Assembly (NCBI GenBank): GCA_018242045.1
Contig: JAFECR010000013.1
Span: 63,102-107,429 of the forward strand
From: Pseudomonadota bacterium
GTDB taxonomy: Bacteria; Pseudomonadota; Gammaproteobacteria; Berkiellales; Berkiellaceae
Direction: 5' to 3'
Length of the DNA: 44,328 nucleotides
Numbering within the stretch: the first letter of the stretch is position 1; each line of letters starts with the position of its first letter. The position numbers and the translations under genes are program-made. Under the pieces are notes generated by a model. That model was not told the origin of the DNA. It saw only the letters and a program-made list of their open reading frames with translations, and searched no databases. Below, one piece after another: positions 15,318 to 24,703 of the stretch.

Positions 15318-18300
15318 ATGCAATTTACCGATCATTTTATTCGCCGGCCTGTATTAGCTACGGTAGTGAGTCTGATGATTTTAGTGCTTGGTCTGCGATC
15401 CATGAGCTTACTACCCATTAGACAGTTTCCGTTTACACAAAATGCGGTTGTCACCGTATCCACGGTGTACACCGGCGCTGATCCTGCTTTAATTGCTGGT
15501 TTTATTACAACACCGCTTGAAAATTCAATTGCCCAGGCCAATGGCATAGATTACTTAACTTCTGCCAGTACCTTAGGCTTAAGCACAATTCAAGCTTATC
15601 TTAAGCTAAATTATGAACCTGATAAAGCCATGACAGAAATAAATACTAAAGTAAATGCGGTGTTAAATCTATTACCTCAACAATCTCAAGTGCCTACCCT
15701 TTCGGTTGCCATTGGTGAAACAATTGATGCGATGTATATTGGATTTAAGAGTGAAGTGCTCAGTAGTAATCAAATTACTGACTACCTTATTCGGGTTGTA
15801 CAACCTAAATTACAAGCAATAGATGGTGTACAAAAAGCCGAAATTTTGGGACAAAGAACTTTTGCACTACGTGCATGGTTAGATTCTGATAAAATGTCTT
15901 CTTTTCAAATCACGGCCGCCGATGTTGCAACCGCTTTAGCCAATAACGATTTTATTTCAGCTGCCGGTCGAACTGATGGACAAATGGTAACCGTCAATCT
16001 TATTGCTGATACGGGTTTGCATACCGTAGAAGAATTTAGCAATTTGATTGTTAAATCCAAAAATGGTGCATTTGTGCGTTTAGGAGATATTGGTCATGTT
16101 TCCTTGGGTTCTCAAAATTATGATACCGCCGTTGGCTTTGATGGGCAACCGGCTGTTTATATTGGTATTCAAGTTGCTCCTGCTGCGAATTTACTTACTG
16201 TTATCGATAGTGTGCGAGCAGCATTCCCTGATATCGAAGAACAACTACCCACCGGCTTAACCGGCAAAATCGTTTATGATTCCACTAAATTTGTTAATAG
16301 CTCCATTGATGAAGTTATTAAATCCTTAGTGGAAGCCATTTTAATTGTAACCGTGGTTATTTTCCTATTTCTTGGTTCCGTGCGCTCAGTCTTGATCCCC
16401 GTTGTTGCGATCCCTTTGTCATTGATCGGCACATTTTTTATTATGTTGACTTTGGGATATACCATTAATTTATTAACGCTATTGGCATTGGTGCTTGCGA
16501 TAGGATTGGTGGTAGACGATGCTATCATTGTGGTAGAAAATGTGTTTAGGCACATGGAAGAAGGCGCATCTCGCTTGCAAGCGGCTTTGGTTGGCGCAAG
16601 AGAACTTGCAAATCCTATCATTGCTATTTCCATTGTATTGATTGCCGTCTATGTTCCAATTGGCTTTATGGGCGGGTTGACTGGTGCACTTTTTACTGAA
16701 TTTGCTTTTACTTTAGCTGCTGCAGTTGGGATCTCGGCTGTGATAGCGCTTACTCTTTCTCCGATGATGTGTGCAAAATTTCTTAAGTTAACAACCCAAG
16801 AAGGCGGCTTGGTAAAATACATTAATGATAAATTTATGGCGCTTGAAACGCATTATGAAAAGGTTTTACACGGTTCATTAAACTATCTACCTGTAACAAC
16901 CGTTTTTGCAATCATCGTTTTAGCAAGCAATTATTTTCTTTTTGAAACCTCAAAAAAAGAATTGGCACCTCAAGAAGATCAAGGTATTGTAATCGCACAA
17001 ATGACAACCGCACCCAATGCAAGTCTTGGCCAAACACAACTTTTTTCTCGTGAGCTTTTTAAAACCTTCACTGAATATCCCGAAATGGATCACACTTTTC
17101 AGCTCGATGGCATTTCTGGTTTAAATTCTGCTATTGCAGGGATGGTTCTCACCCCTTGGGACGAACGAAAACGCACTGCCGATCAGTTGCAGGCTTTAAT
17201 TCAAAACCAATTTAATCATATTACAGGCGCTAGAACTGCCGCTTTTCAACCACCACCTTTGCCAGGGAGTCAAGGGCTACCAATACAGTTCGTGCTCAAA
17301 ACCACAGAATCCTACGATAGGTTAAATGAAGTTTCTCAAAGAATGATGGACGAGCTTTATAAAAGCAACTTATTTATGTATCTTGATACCGATCTAAAAA
17401 TAGATAAAGCCCAAACTTCTATTGATCTAAACCGGGAGAAAGCTGCCGAATTGGGTTTAACGATGGCTGATGTTGGTAATGTTTTGTCTTCGAATTTAAG
17501 TGAAAATTACATTAACTTTTTTAATATGGCAGGTCGTTCTTATCAAGTTATTCCACAAGTGATGCGCGATCAACGTTTAAATGATAACCAATTGCTCAAT
17601 TACTACATTACTGCGGCCAATGGCACTTCAGTACCACTTTCAACCATTGCTTCTCTCAAAATAAATGTTGTACCTGAATCAGTCAATCATTTTCAGCAAT
17701 TAAACTCAGCTACCATTTCTGGCATTCCAGCAATGGGCGTCGCTACAGGACAAGTCTTAGAATATATGACAAAACTAAGCAAACAAATTTTACCTCAAGG
17801 CTATGCCATAGATTCAGCAGGACCATCACGCCAATACTTGCAAGAAAGCTCTGCCTTAATCGTAACTTTCTTTTTTGCTTTAATCATTATCTTCTTAACA
17901 CTAGCCGCCTTATTTGAAAGTTTTCGCGATCCCTTGATTGTTTTAATCAGCGTGCCCATGTCTATTTGCGGGGCGATGATATTTATCAGTTTGAACGTCG
18001 GCGGTGCAAGTCTTAATATTTATACAGAAGTAGGCTTAATAACATTAATTGGACTTATCAGCAAACATGGCATTTTAATTGTTCAATTTGCCAATGATGT
18101 GCAAGAAGAAGGATTAAGTAAACGCAAAGCCATTGAGCGTGCCTCAACAATTCGTCTTCGTCCGATTTTAATGACAACCGCATCGATGGTGCTAGGCGTC
18201 ATTCCCTTAATTACAGCAAGTGGTGCTGGTGCGGTCAGTCGCTATAGCATTGGTTTAGTCGTTGCAACCGGGATCTCTATAGGGACTTTATTTACCTTAT

Positions 18301-18401
18301 TTGTTGTGCCTGCCATGTATTTATTATTGGCAGATGATTTATCACGCAAAAAACAAACACAAGAGCCAGAGCATTTACCTACCCCATTAGTAGAGTTATA
18401 A
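15318..18401 (+). CDS. RND multidrug efflux permease, HAE-1 family
   Basis: A proton-driven drug exporter of 1027 aa, the usual size. There are twelve membrane helices in two groups with two large periplasmic loops. The proton-relay signature GLVVDDAIIVVENVFRHMEEG is in helix 4 near residue 400, and the matching lysine is in GLISKHGILIVQFAN near 915. The N-terminus FIRRPVLATVVSLMILVLG is typical. AAGGAG lies 5-10 bases before the ATG. It forms a complete tripartite system with the two genes before it. The substrate cannot be predicted. No regulator gene is next to the operon. Confidence 0.96.
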   Translation: MQFTDHFIRRPVLATVVSLMILVLGLRSMSLLPIRQFPFTQNAVVTVSTVYTGADPALIAGFITTPLENSIAQANGIDYLTSASTLGLSTIQAYLKLNYEPDKAMTEINTKVNAVLNLLPQQSQVPTLSVAIGETIDAMYIGFKSEVLSSNQITDYLIRVVQPKLQAIDGVQKAEILGQRTFALRAWLDSDKMSSFQITAADVATALANNDFISAAGRTDGQMVTVNLIADTGLHTVEEFSNLIVKSKNGAFVRLGDIGHVSLGSQNYDTAVGFDGQPAVYIGIQVAPAANLLTVIDSVRAAFPDIEEQLPTGLTGKIVYDSTKFVNSSIDEVIKSLVEAILIVTVVIFLFLGSVRSVLIPVVAIPLSLIGTFFIMLTLGYTINLLTLLALVLAIGLVVDDAIIVVENVFRHMEEGASRLQAALVGARELANPIIAISIVLIAVYVPIGFMGGLTGALFTEFAFTLAAAVGISAVIALTLSPMMCAKFLKLTTQEGGLVKYINDKFMALETHYEKVLHGSLNYLPVTTVFAIIVLASNYFLFETSKKELAPQEDQGIVIAQMTTAPNASLGQTQLFSRELFKTFTEYPEMDHTFQLDGISGLNSAIAGMVLTPWDERKRTADQLQALIQNQFNHITGARTAAFQPPPLPGSQGLPIQFVLKTTESYDRLNEVSQRMMDELYKSNLFMYLDTDLKIDKAQTSIDLNREKAAELGLTMADVGNVLSSNLSENYINFFNMAGRSYQVIPQVMRDQRLNDNQLLNYYITAANGTSVPLSTIASLKINVVPESVNHFQQLNSATISGIPAMGVATGQVLEYMTKLSKQILPQGYAIDSAGPSRQYLQESSALIVTFFFALIIIFLTLAALFESFRDPLIVLISVPMSICGAMIFISLNVGGASLNIYTEVGLITLIGLISKHGILIVQFANDVQEEGLSKRKAIERASTIRLRPILMTTASMVLGVIPLITASGAGAVSRYSIGLVVATGISIGTLFTLFVVPAMYLLLADDLSRKKQTQEPEHLPTPLVEL

Positions 18402-18440
18402 TTGCGCTGAATGGAGTCGTCGGCGAGGGAGTGAGAGATA

Positions 18441-18974
18441 GTGATTAAGCATATTGTACTAGCAGGAATTCCGCAATTACGCGAAATCGCAGAACCTGTC
18501 AGTGCCGACATGTTTCAAAGTGTGGCCTTAAACACAATTATTGCAGATCTATTTGAAACCATGAAAGCCTATAAAGGCGTTGGTATTGCTGCAACGCAAA
18601 TTGGGGTATCTTTAAGAGTTTTAGCTTATGGCTTTGATTTTAATCACCCGCGATATCCTGAACAAGATCCTATTCCCTTATGTTTGATGATTAACCCCGA
18701 AATTATTACCAAAAGCAAAGAAATTGTTTATCTATTTGAAGGCTGCTTAAGTTTACCTGAAGTGCGTGGGTTAGTTCCCCGTCATGAATGGATTGAAGTG
18801 AAATATCAAAACGAACATGGTCAGGTAATGCAAAAGCGACACTCAGGTTTTGAAGCTAGGATTATCCAACATGAAATCGATCATCTTGATGGTAAACTCT
18901 ATCCTGAGCGCATGGATAACATGAGAACCCTTGGCATTACCGCCGCTTTAAGAGAATCAGGCATTATTCGGTAA
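18441..18974 (+). CDS. def: Peptide deformylase
   Basis: A metalloenzyme that removes the formyl group from the N-terminal methionine of new proteins. All three motifs are present: GVGIAATQIG (47-55), EGCLSLPE with metal-ligand Cys102 and QHEIDHLDGKLY with His144, Glu145 and His148. The 177-aa length fits type I enzymes. The GTG start follows a GGGAGTGAGA purine stretch. The usual partner fmt is absent nearby, which suggests a second, stand-alone copy. The 3' end overlaps the convergent cydX by 11 bases. The usual G in GxGLAATQ is retained, but L is Ile. Confidence 0.94.
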   Translation: MIKHIVLAGIPQLREIAEPVSADMFQSVALNTIIADLFETMKAYKGVGIAATQIGVSLRVLAYGFDFNHPRYPEQDPIPLCLMINPEIITKSKEIVYLFEGCLSLPEVRGLVPRHEWIEVKYQNEHGQVMQKRHSGFEARIIQHEIDHLDGKLYPERMDNMRTLGITAALRESGIIR

Positions 18975-19080
18975 TCGATTCATCTTCTTCTAATAAGTGT
19001 TCATGTTCCAACCACATCACATTGATAATACCGCATGAACAGGCGAATAAGACACCTAAAATCCAGGTAAAGTACCACAT
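18964..19080 (-). CDS. cydX: Cytochrome bd oxidase small subunit CydX
   Basis: A 38-aa single-helix protein that stabilises the haem centre of cytochrome bd oxidase. The sequence begins MWYFTWILGVLFACSCGIIN followed by VMWLEHE, the standard CydX/YbgT pattern. It then has an acidic tail (EEDESITE). It lies 10 bases after the cydB stop, behind AGGAG, and ends 11 bases inside the convergent def gene. It is too short for most gene finders. Confidence 0.93.
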   Translation of the reverse strand: MWYFTWILGVLFACSCGIINVMWLEHEHLLEEDESITE

Positions 19081-19090
19081 ACCGCTTCTC

Positions 19091-20227
19091 CTAGTAAGCT
19101 TCTGGTTGATCTAATGTTTTTGTTTGCAGTCTTCCTGACATCACTTTAAATACCCAAGCTGTATATGCCAGCACAATTGGCAAAAAGATAATGGTTACCC
19201 AAAACATATAGTGTAATGTACGGTGACTCGATACTGCATCCCATAGCGTGATGCTATGATTGGGGTTTACCGATGATGGCAGAATAAAAGGATACATAGC
19301 GACATTCACTGTCAACAGTGCACAAATAATAGCCATTGTGCTCATAAAAAATCCAAAGCCAGCCCAGTTTTTAATTGACGACACCGCGGCAAGGCAAGCC
19401 GTCAATATGGTCAAAAGCGGGATCAGCCATAAAAGCGCATATTGATGATAATGGCTTAACCAAGCAGCAGTGGCAACAGAAACCTGCTTTTGCGTGGGAA
19501 TTAAATTATTTTCAATAGGGGCAATCACATCTATCATAAAACCACTGATGCCCCACTGTAACCAACAGCCAATCGCTACAAATAAAACAACAAAACTCAA
19601 AGCACAGATAGCATTGTATTTTTTTAAACGTGTTGTAAATTCCTTGGGTAATTTTTTTTGCAGATACAATCCACCATGTAACGCAATAATGGACGTAGCG
19701 CTCAAACCAAAAAGGATAGCAAAGGGATTTAATAAAGCCACAAAAGATCCTTGATAGTGAACATGAAGATCCTTGTCAAAATAAAAAGGGATCCCTAATA
19801 AGAGATTGCCTAATCCAACCCCAAAAACAAGGGTAGGGATAAAACCACTCAGAAATAGCGACCAATCCCATAATGAGCGCCAAGAACCATTGGGTATTTT
19901 GCTTCTAAAATCGATCCCTGGTGGACGTAATACTAACGCTAACAAAACAAGAAATAACGCATAATATAACCCCGAGAAAGCTGTTGCATAAACAATGGGC
20001 CAAGCAGCAAACGTAGCGCCTGCAGCGGTAATTAGCCACACCTGATTCCCTTCCCAAGTTGGACCAATGCTATTGATGATAAGCCGCCTTTCATTGTCAT
20101 TTTTTCCTAAAATAGGCAATAAAATACAAGCCCCAAAATCCCAACCACCAAATACGAAGAAAAAGACAAACAGCGCTGAAATGAAAACCCACCAAATTAA
20201 CTTTAGGGTTACATAATCTAAAATCAT
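19091..20227 (-). CDS. cydB: Cytochrome bd ubiquinol oxidase subunit II
   Basis: The second membrane subunit of the quinol oxidase that reduces oxygen at low tension. The 378-aa protein has about eight or nine helices. Conserved parts include FGGWDFGACILLP near residues 25-37, IGPTWEGNQVWLITAAGA near 53-70, RPPGIDFRSK near 101-110 and the Trp/Asp-rich C-terminal segment near HSITLWDAVSSHRTL. AAGGAG sits seven bases ahead of the ATG. It starts 35 bases after cydA. Confidence 0.96.
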   Translation of the reverse strand: MILDYVTLKLIWWVFISALFVFFFVFGGWDFGACILLPILGKNDNERRLIINSIGPTWEGNQVWLITAAGATFAAWPIVYATAFSGLYYALFLVLLALVLRPPGIDFRSKIPNGSWRSLWDWSLFLSGFIPTLVFGVGLGNLLLGIPFYFDKDLHVHYQGSFVALLNPFAILFGLSATSIIALHGGLYLQKKLPKEFTTRLKKYNAICALSFVVLFVAIGCWLQWGISGFMIDVIAPIENNLIPTQKQVSVATAAWLSHYHQYALLWLIPLLTILTACLAAVSSIKNWAGFGFFMSTMAIICALLTVNVAMYPFILPSSVNPNHSITLWDAVSSHRTLHYMFWVTIIFLPIVLAYTAWVFKVMSGRLQTKTLDQPEAY

Positions 20228-20262
20228 TCATTCGCTCCTTTTCTTGCTGATTAGGCTAATTT

Positions 20263-21813
20263 TTATTTTTCAAAGTGATAGCGCCCTGTCCCCAATGTAC
20301 TTGGGCCTAATCTTGCATATTTAAACATCAAATATATCTCAGCAATAAACAGCAATGTGTAAAATATGATAAAGCCACTTAAGCTGGTCAACACTTGGCT
20401 GGTTGAAACAGAAGAAACGCCCATATAGGTCGGTAAAATTTCACCAATCGCCCAGGGCTGGCGACCATATTCTGCCACTATCCAGCCGCACTCAGCAGCA
20501 ATCCACGGAAATGGAATGCTGATCATCGCAAAGCGTAATAGAAATTTTCGGTTCTGTAATTGACCTTTGATATTGTAATAAAAAGCAGCAATAAATAATA
20601 TCAACATCAAAAATCCTAAGCCTACCATGGTTCTAAAGGACCAAAATAAGGGCGCAACCCTTGGTAAACTTTGAAGCGCTGCGTCTTTAATATCATGATC
20701 GGTTGCCTTTGAAAGATCGGGTGAATATCGTTTCAAGAGCAAACCATAGCCTAAGAAATGTTTCACTTCATCAAACTCTTGCAGTAATTTTTTATCAGGC
20801 GTTGGTGTTTGCTTAATTTTATTGAGTAATTCATGCGCTTTGATCCCTAAACGCATTTTCTCCTCATGGCTCTTGACAAGATCATTTAAACCAATCACCG
20901 GCTCTGTTAGCGAACGTGTTGCGATAATACCTAAAAGATAGGGGATCTCAATTGCATATTCCATTTTCCTTTCTTTATCATTGGGGATCCCAAATAAGGT
21001 AAATGAAGCAGGCGGCGGTTTTGTTTCCCATTCTCCTTCAATCGCTGCTAATTTAGTGGTTTGAACTTCACCGACGGTATAACCACTTTCATCTCCTAAA
21101 ACAATGACGGATAAAATAGATGCTAAACCAAAGCCAGCTGCTACAGCAAAAGAGCGTCTCGCAAATTGCACATCACGATGCCTTAGTAAGTAATAGCTAC
21201 TGATCCCTAAAACAAAGATGGCACCCGTCACATAGCCTGAAGCTACTGTGTGTACAAATTTAACTTGGGCGACAGGATTAAAAAACAAGGTCGAAAAACT
21301 GCCCAATTCCATTCTCAAGGTGTCATAATTAAAGTGTGCGCCAACTGGATATTGCATCCATGCGTTTGCTACTAAAATCCATAACGCTGATAAATTAGCA
21401 CCGATGGCCGTTAACCAGGTGACCGTCAAGTGTTGCGCTTTGCTTAATCTATCCCAACCAAAGAAAAATAATCCGATAAAAGTGGATTCTAAGAAAAATG
21501 CCATAAATCCTTCAATGGCGAGTGGCACACCAAATATGTCACCAACGAAGTAGGAGTAATAAGCCCAGTTTGTTCCAAACTGAAATTCCATGGTGATCCC
21601 AGTCGCCACCCCCATGGCAAAATTAATGCCAAATAATTTACCCCAAAAGCGAGTCATGTCTTTATAGATAATATTTCCGGTTAAAACATAAACCGATTCC
21701 ATAATGGCAAGTATGAACCCTAAACCCAGTGTTAAAGGGACAAACAAAAAGTGATAGAGAGCCGTTAAGGCAAATTGAAGTCGCGATAATTCAACGACTG
21801 ATTCATTTATCAT
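20263..21813 (-). CDS. cydA: Cytochrome bd ubiquinol oxidase subunit I
   Basis: The haem-carrying subunit with quinol oxidation site. It is 516 aa long. Near the start RLQFALTALYHFLFVPLTLG places the haem ligand His at 21. Further on are MEFQFGTNWAYYSYFVGDIFG near 75-95, ESTFIGLFFFGW near 108-119, the Q-loop with GDESGYTVGEVQTTKLAAIEGEW near 220-242, and GWIVAEYGRQPW near 435. The Q-loop is the short or moderately short form. TTGGAG lies seven bases before the ATG, inside the upstream cydP gene. The bd oxidase gives low-oxygen respiration and resistance to nitric oxide and peroxide in intracellular bacteria. Confidence 0.97.
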   Translation of the reverse strand: MINESVVELSRLQFALTALYHFLFVPLTLGLGFILAIMESVYVLTGNIIYKDMTRFWGKLFGINFAMGVATGITMEFQFGTNWAYYSYFVGDIFGVPLAIEGFMAFFLESTFIGLFFFGWDRLSKAQHLTVTWLTAIGANLSALWILVANAWMQYPVGAHFNYDTLRMELGSFSTLFFNPVAQVKFVHTVASGYVTGAIFVLGISSYYLLRHRDVQFARRSFAVAAGFGLASILSVIVLGDESGYTVGEVQTTKLAAIEGEWETKPPPASFTLFGIPNDKERKMEYAIEIPYLLGIIATRSLTEPVIGLNDLVKSHEEKMRLGIKAHELLNKIKQTPTPDKKLLQEFDEVKHFLGYGLLLKRYSPDLSKATDHDIKDAALQSLPRVAPLFWSFRTMVGLGFLMLILFIAAFYYNIKGQLQNRKFLLRFAMISIPFPWIAAECGWIVAEYGRQPWAIGEILPTYMGVSSVSTSQVLTSLSGFIIFYTLLFIAEIYLMFKYARLGPSTLGTGRYHFEK

Positions 21814-21973
21814 TTGTTTTCTCCAATGGGGCTAAGAAAATGGCATTAACGCCAGCCTGGCGATCATTTTTTGATAAAGGATGATCAAAACAAAGCTTCC
21901 ATAGCGCGAATAGCAAAATAATTTTTAGTAAGAGCACACATCCAATCTTACGGGTAAGAGAGAATTTCTTCAT
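21803..21973 (-). CDS. cydP: Cytochrome bd-associated small membrane protein CydP
   Basis: A 56-aa protein starting MKKFSLTRKIGCVLLLKIIL and continuing LFALWKLCFDHPLS. The pattern of a basic head, one hydrophobic helix with a Lys and a Trp, and a short tail fits the CydP family of genes that precede cydA in Proteobacteria. It overlaps the cydA start by 11 bases, so the two are translationally coupled. The role is not well known; it is thought to be an accessory subunit. Confidence 0.82.
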   Translation of the reverse strand: MKKFSLTRKIGCVLLLKIILLFALWKLCFDHPLSKNDRQAGVNAIFLAPLEKTNDK

Positions 21974-22018
21974 GATTTAACCATAATTTAAATGTAAGAT
22001 TACTAACAATTTATTCAT

Positions 22019-22038
22019 AATACTAGGCGTAATACTAG
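22019..22038. repeat. Direct repeat AATACTAG upstream of the cyd operon
   Basis: Two copies of AATACTAG at 22019-22026 and 22031-22038, 12 bases apart start to start, about 50-65 bases before cydP. On the cyd strand they read CTAGTATT twice. They may be a tandem operator, but no known oxygen regulator consensus is obvious. Confidence 0.3.
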
Positions 22039-22221
22039 AAGTGTGTACTAAAACAGGCAAGTCGTCCACCATATAAAATACATAAAAAGTTGTAAATTTA
22101 ATCAAGCTGGTTGGCTAATAAGTAAAGAGTTTGGACTGTTTTTTAACTTACAAAGTATCTTGCCGATAAAATCTCAATCAAGATGATGGAAGTGAATTAA
22201 CTAAGTACGGCTGGTGAATAA

Positions 22222-22431
22222 ATGAAAAACCCGCAAATAGATCTAAGATATCTAATTATTTTAGTTGTGATGAATTTGCTGCTTGGCTGTACAACAGGCG
22301 CTCAAACTGAAAATTATGGTTGGCATAGCAACTCAACAGTTCGCATCCAGACGGGAGCCCAAATGGATAAATTCTATGATGATCCGCTCTATTATTATTA
22401 CAATGAATTTGATTGGCTTTATTTAAATTAA
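22222..22431 (+). CDS. Small lipoprotein, 69 aa
   Basis: A lipoprotein signal peptide (LIILVVMNLLLGC, Cys23) is followed by 46 residues with no known motif. The mature part is rich in Tyr, Asn and Asp and ends FYDDPLYYYYNEFDWLYLN. A GGTGAATAA lies just before the ATG. It is a single gene between cydP and the coiled-coil protein gene; no function is inferred. Confidence 0.65.
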   Translation: MKNPQIDLRYLIILVVMNLLLGCTTGAQTENYGWHSNSTVRIQTGAQMDKFYDDPLYYYYNEFDWLYLN

Positions 22432-22556
22432 TTACCCCACAAAACTTTATGTACATGATCAGAAGTTTCGGCGCTTAATTAGCTGACGTGTCATCCCGGT
22501 CAAGCTTGCATAATCCCTCGTTCGCATTTGTCCATCAGAACTTGAAATCGGATGGA

Positions 22557-22576
22557 TCCCGCGCTTTCGCGCGGGA
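22557..22576. terminator. GC-rich hairpin in a repeat-like intergenic stretch
   Basis: An 8-bp stem TCCCGCGC (22557-22564) / GCGCGGGA (22569-22576) with a 4-base loop. It lies in a 190-base gap between convergent genes, in a stretch (about 22487-22580) of higher GC than its surroundings that reads like another dispersed palindromic repeat. The T-rich region after it on the plus strand could support termination. Confidence 0.4.
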
Positions 22577-22623
22577 AGTAGACAGTAAAAACAAATTTTT
22601 TTTATTAATCGAGGATTATTTTC

Positions 22624-24177
22624 TTACCATTTTGGTGCAGGAGATGCCGGTGTTACATCTGTAGGTGGTGGTGTTGGTGTAGATTCAGGCTGGACCGTGT
22701 TGCTTGTTCTTGGTGTCGCCTTTTCAGCATTGCGCTTCCAAGTTAACACTTTACGAGGATCTGGCAACCACCATGAGGTATTGGTATTGGTATTTGTTTC
22801 TGGCTGTACTGTTGTTGAAGGCTTGATTGGCGTTCCCACAGCAATTTTAGTTGAATTTGAATCCAAGATATCATTGAGATTCGTTACAGTTGGTTTATCG
22901 AAATGCTTAATGATTAAGCTACTTGTTTTATACACCCCAACTCCAAGAGCACCGGGAACAAGTATACCTTGTGCTAGATTTTGTGCTTGAGGAGAAATAA
23001 AATTATTTACGTGAGTACTCAGATAATTTGTCGCCATATCTACACCCCCTGTATACCACACTGTCATACCAACAAGGGCTGAAAAAGTGAGAGCAGTGAG
23101 TGTTTTTTTGCTTGGTATATATGATGATTTTTCAGAATCAGATGTTGTAACTTTTTTAAGCTGCTTAGTTGGTTTTGATAGTGGGATATCTTCTTGATCT
23201 GATATCTCATCAGGGTCCTGAGATCTTGCTTTTGCTTTAGATTTAGATTTAAACGTAGGAACTGTCAGCTTATCCACTTTATGATTTAATTGCCCTCTGA
23301 TTTCATTTAGTCTGCCTGCTATTTCAGCAAGGACGATATCGTTAATTTCGGCCTTATTTTTTTCTAATGCCAACTGAAGAGATTCTACCTGTTCTTTAAG
23401 TGTCCGTACTTGCGTTTCATAACTTGATTTAAGATTTTGAAGCTGAACATTATAATTAACAAATTGATCTTCTAATGCTTTTTCTGTTTCAACTGCATTT
23501 TTCTGTTTAACCTTCACAAGGTCTTGGGCATGTGTCGTTTTAAGATCTTCCATTTCTAAGGTAAGTTCTTTAATACGCGCTTGAAGATCAGTATTTGCTT
23601 TATTATTATCAACAAGCTTTACCCCTAAAGACTCCATTTGTTTTTGCAATCCGTCCAGCTCACCTTTTAACTTGGCTTCTGTTTCGCTAACAATTTTATT
23701 AGTTCTATATTCTTTAGTGGCTTTCAATAAAGCAACTTCTTTTGTTAAGTCCGCATTTGCTTTTCTAAGCTCTTCTAATTCAGTCTGGTGAACAGATTTT
23801 AAATATAATTTATCGTATTCTATTTTAACTGCTTCAGCTTTCTTTAAATGAGTAATAACTTGTTTAATATCTTTTGTATGAACCGATTGAGGGTTTTCAA
23901 TATTCCAAGCTGGGGTAACTGTCATGGTAAAAGCAATTTTGTCTGAAAATGGATAAGATTCAGTTGATATTGAGTCAGTTTTTTTTAATTTTACGCTTAT
24001 AATACCCAAATTATCTGATTCTTTATTTTGAATTTTCTGATTATATACTTGAACAGCTTCTTCATAACTGCTAAACAATTTCAAATTAAAAGTCTTCTCA
24101 AGTTCTTGAGCTTGTTTTTTTACGTCAAAATTTGTCCACTTGTTAATATCGCTGCTAGCAGTAACCCAGTACAACAT
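22624..24177 (-). CDS. Coiled-coil protein with internal membrane hairpin, 517 aa; effector candidate
   Basis: No known family was recognised. The order is: an N-terminal globular region (1 to about 100); a long Glu/Lys/Leu heptad coiled coil (about 105-315); a basic Lys/Arg/Ser stretch (about 320-330) and an acidic/Ser stretch; two hydrophobic segments, near 368-385 (ALTFSALVGMTVWY) and 405-428 (ILVPGALGVGVY); then a Pro/Thr/Asn-rich tail with WWLPDPRK. There is no signal peptide. AGAGGTAGG lies before the ATG. A coiled coil with an internal membrane hairpin and no secretion signal recalls membrane-targeted Legionella-type effectors, but the sequence does not prove secretion. Confidence 0.65.
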   Translation of the reverse strand: MLYWVTASSDINKWTNFDVKKQAQELEKTFNLKLFSSYEEAVQVYNQKIQNKESDNLGIISVKLKKTDSISTESYPFSDKIAFTMTVTPAWNIENPQSVHTKDIKQVITHLKKAEAVKIEYDKLYLKSVHQTELEELRKANADLTKEVALLKATKEYRTNKIVSETEAKLKGELDGLQKQMESLGVKLVDNNKANTDLQARIKELTLEMEDLKTTHAQDLVKVKQKNAVETEKALEDQFVNYNVQLQNLKSSYETQVRTLKEQVESLQLALEKNKAEINDIVLAEIAGRLNEIRGQLNHKVDKLTVPTFKSKSKAKARSQDPDEISDQEDIPLSKPTKQLKKVTTSDSEKSSYIPSKKTLTALTFSALVGMTVWYTGGVDMATNYLSTHVNNFISPQAQNLAQGILVPGALGVGVYKTSSLIIKHFDKPTVTNLNDILDSNSTKIAVGTPIKPSTTVQPETNTNTNTSWWLPDPRKVLTWKRNAEKATPRTSNTVQPESTPTPPPTDVTPASPAPKW

Positions 24178-24703
24178 TTCCTACCTCTCTCTGTGATCCA
24201 TTATTAAAACTCGTAAATAAAATCAATCTCAACAACATTGTGCTATTGAAATGAATTAGAGTTTATATCACTTTAAGGCAAGAATATCAAGAAATTTAAG
24301 CGACCAATGGTAGTTGAATACTTTATCTCTATTAGAAGAGTGTACCTGCTCTATTTTTTTGGTAATTCAGTAAAATCTGACATTCTTATTTTCGCATAGC
24401 AAGCACTATGTCTGTGCTGAATTTTCTGCCTATTTGAATTTACATTATCAAATTTATTATCAAAAAGTCGGGGATAACTTGTTCTTGGAAAACTTTTTAC
24501 ACAGAGCCATGTTTAATAACAAAAACTTTGGTGATTTCTGGCCAGTTATTAAGCAAAAGAAAAAATACCAATAAATGTTGTCACATATTATATAATTAAC
24601 TCTTTAGTCGCAAAATGTTACTTAAAAAAAGAACCTAGACAAGGCGTCTTGATTACATTAGTATTCGCGCTCCATTAGCAGTACCTTGGGCCATAGCATT
24701 CCG
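24178..24703. other. Intergenic region, about 526 bases
   Basis: The AT-rich divergent region between the coiled-coil and F-box/LRR genes. Only short frames without ribosome binding sites are found on either strand. It could hold the promoters of both genes; no hairpin or repeat stands out. Confidence 0.5.
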
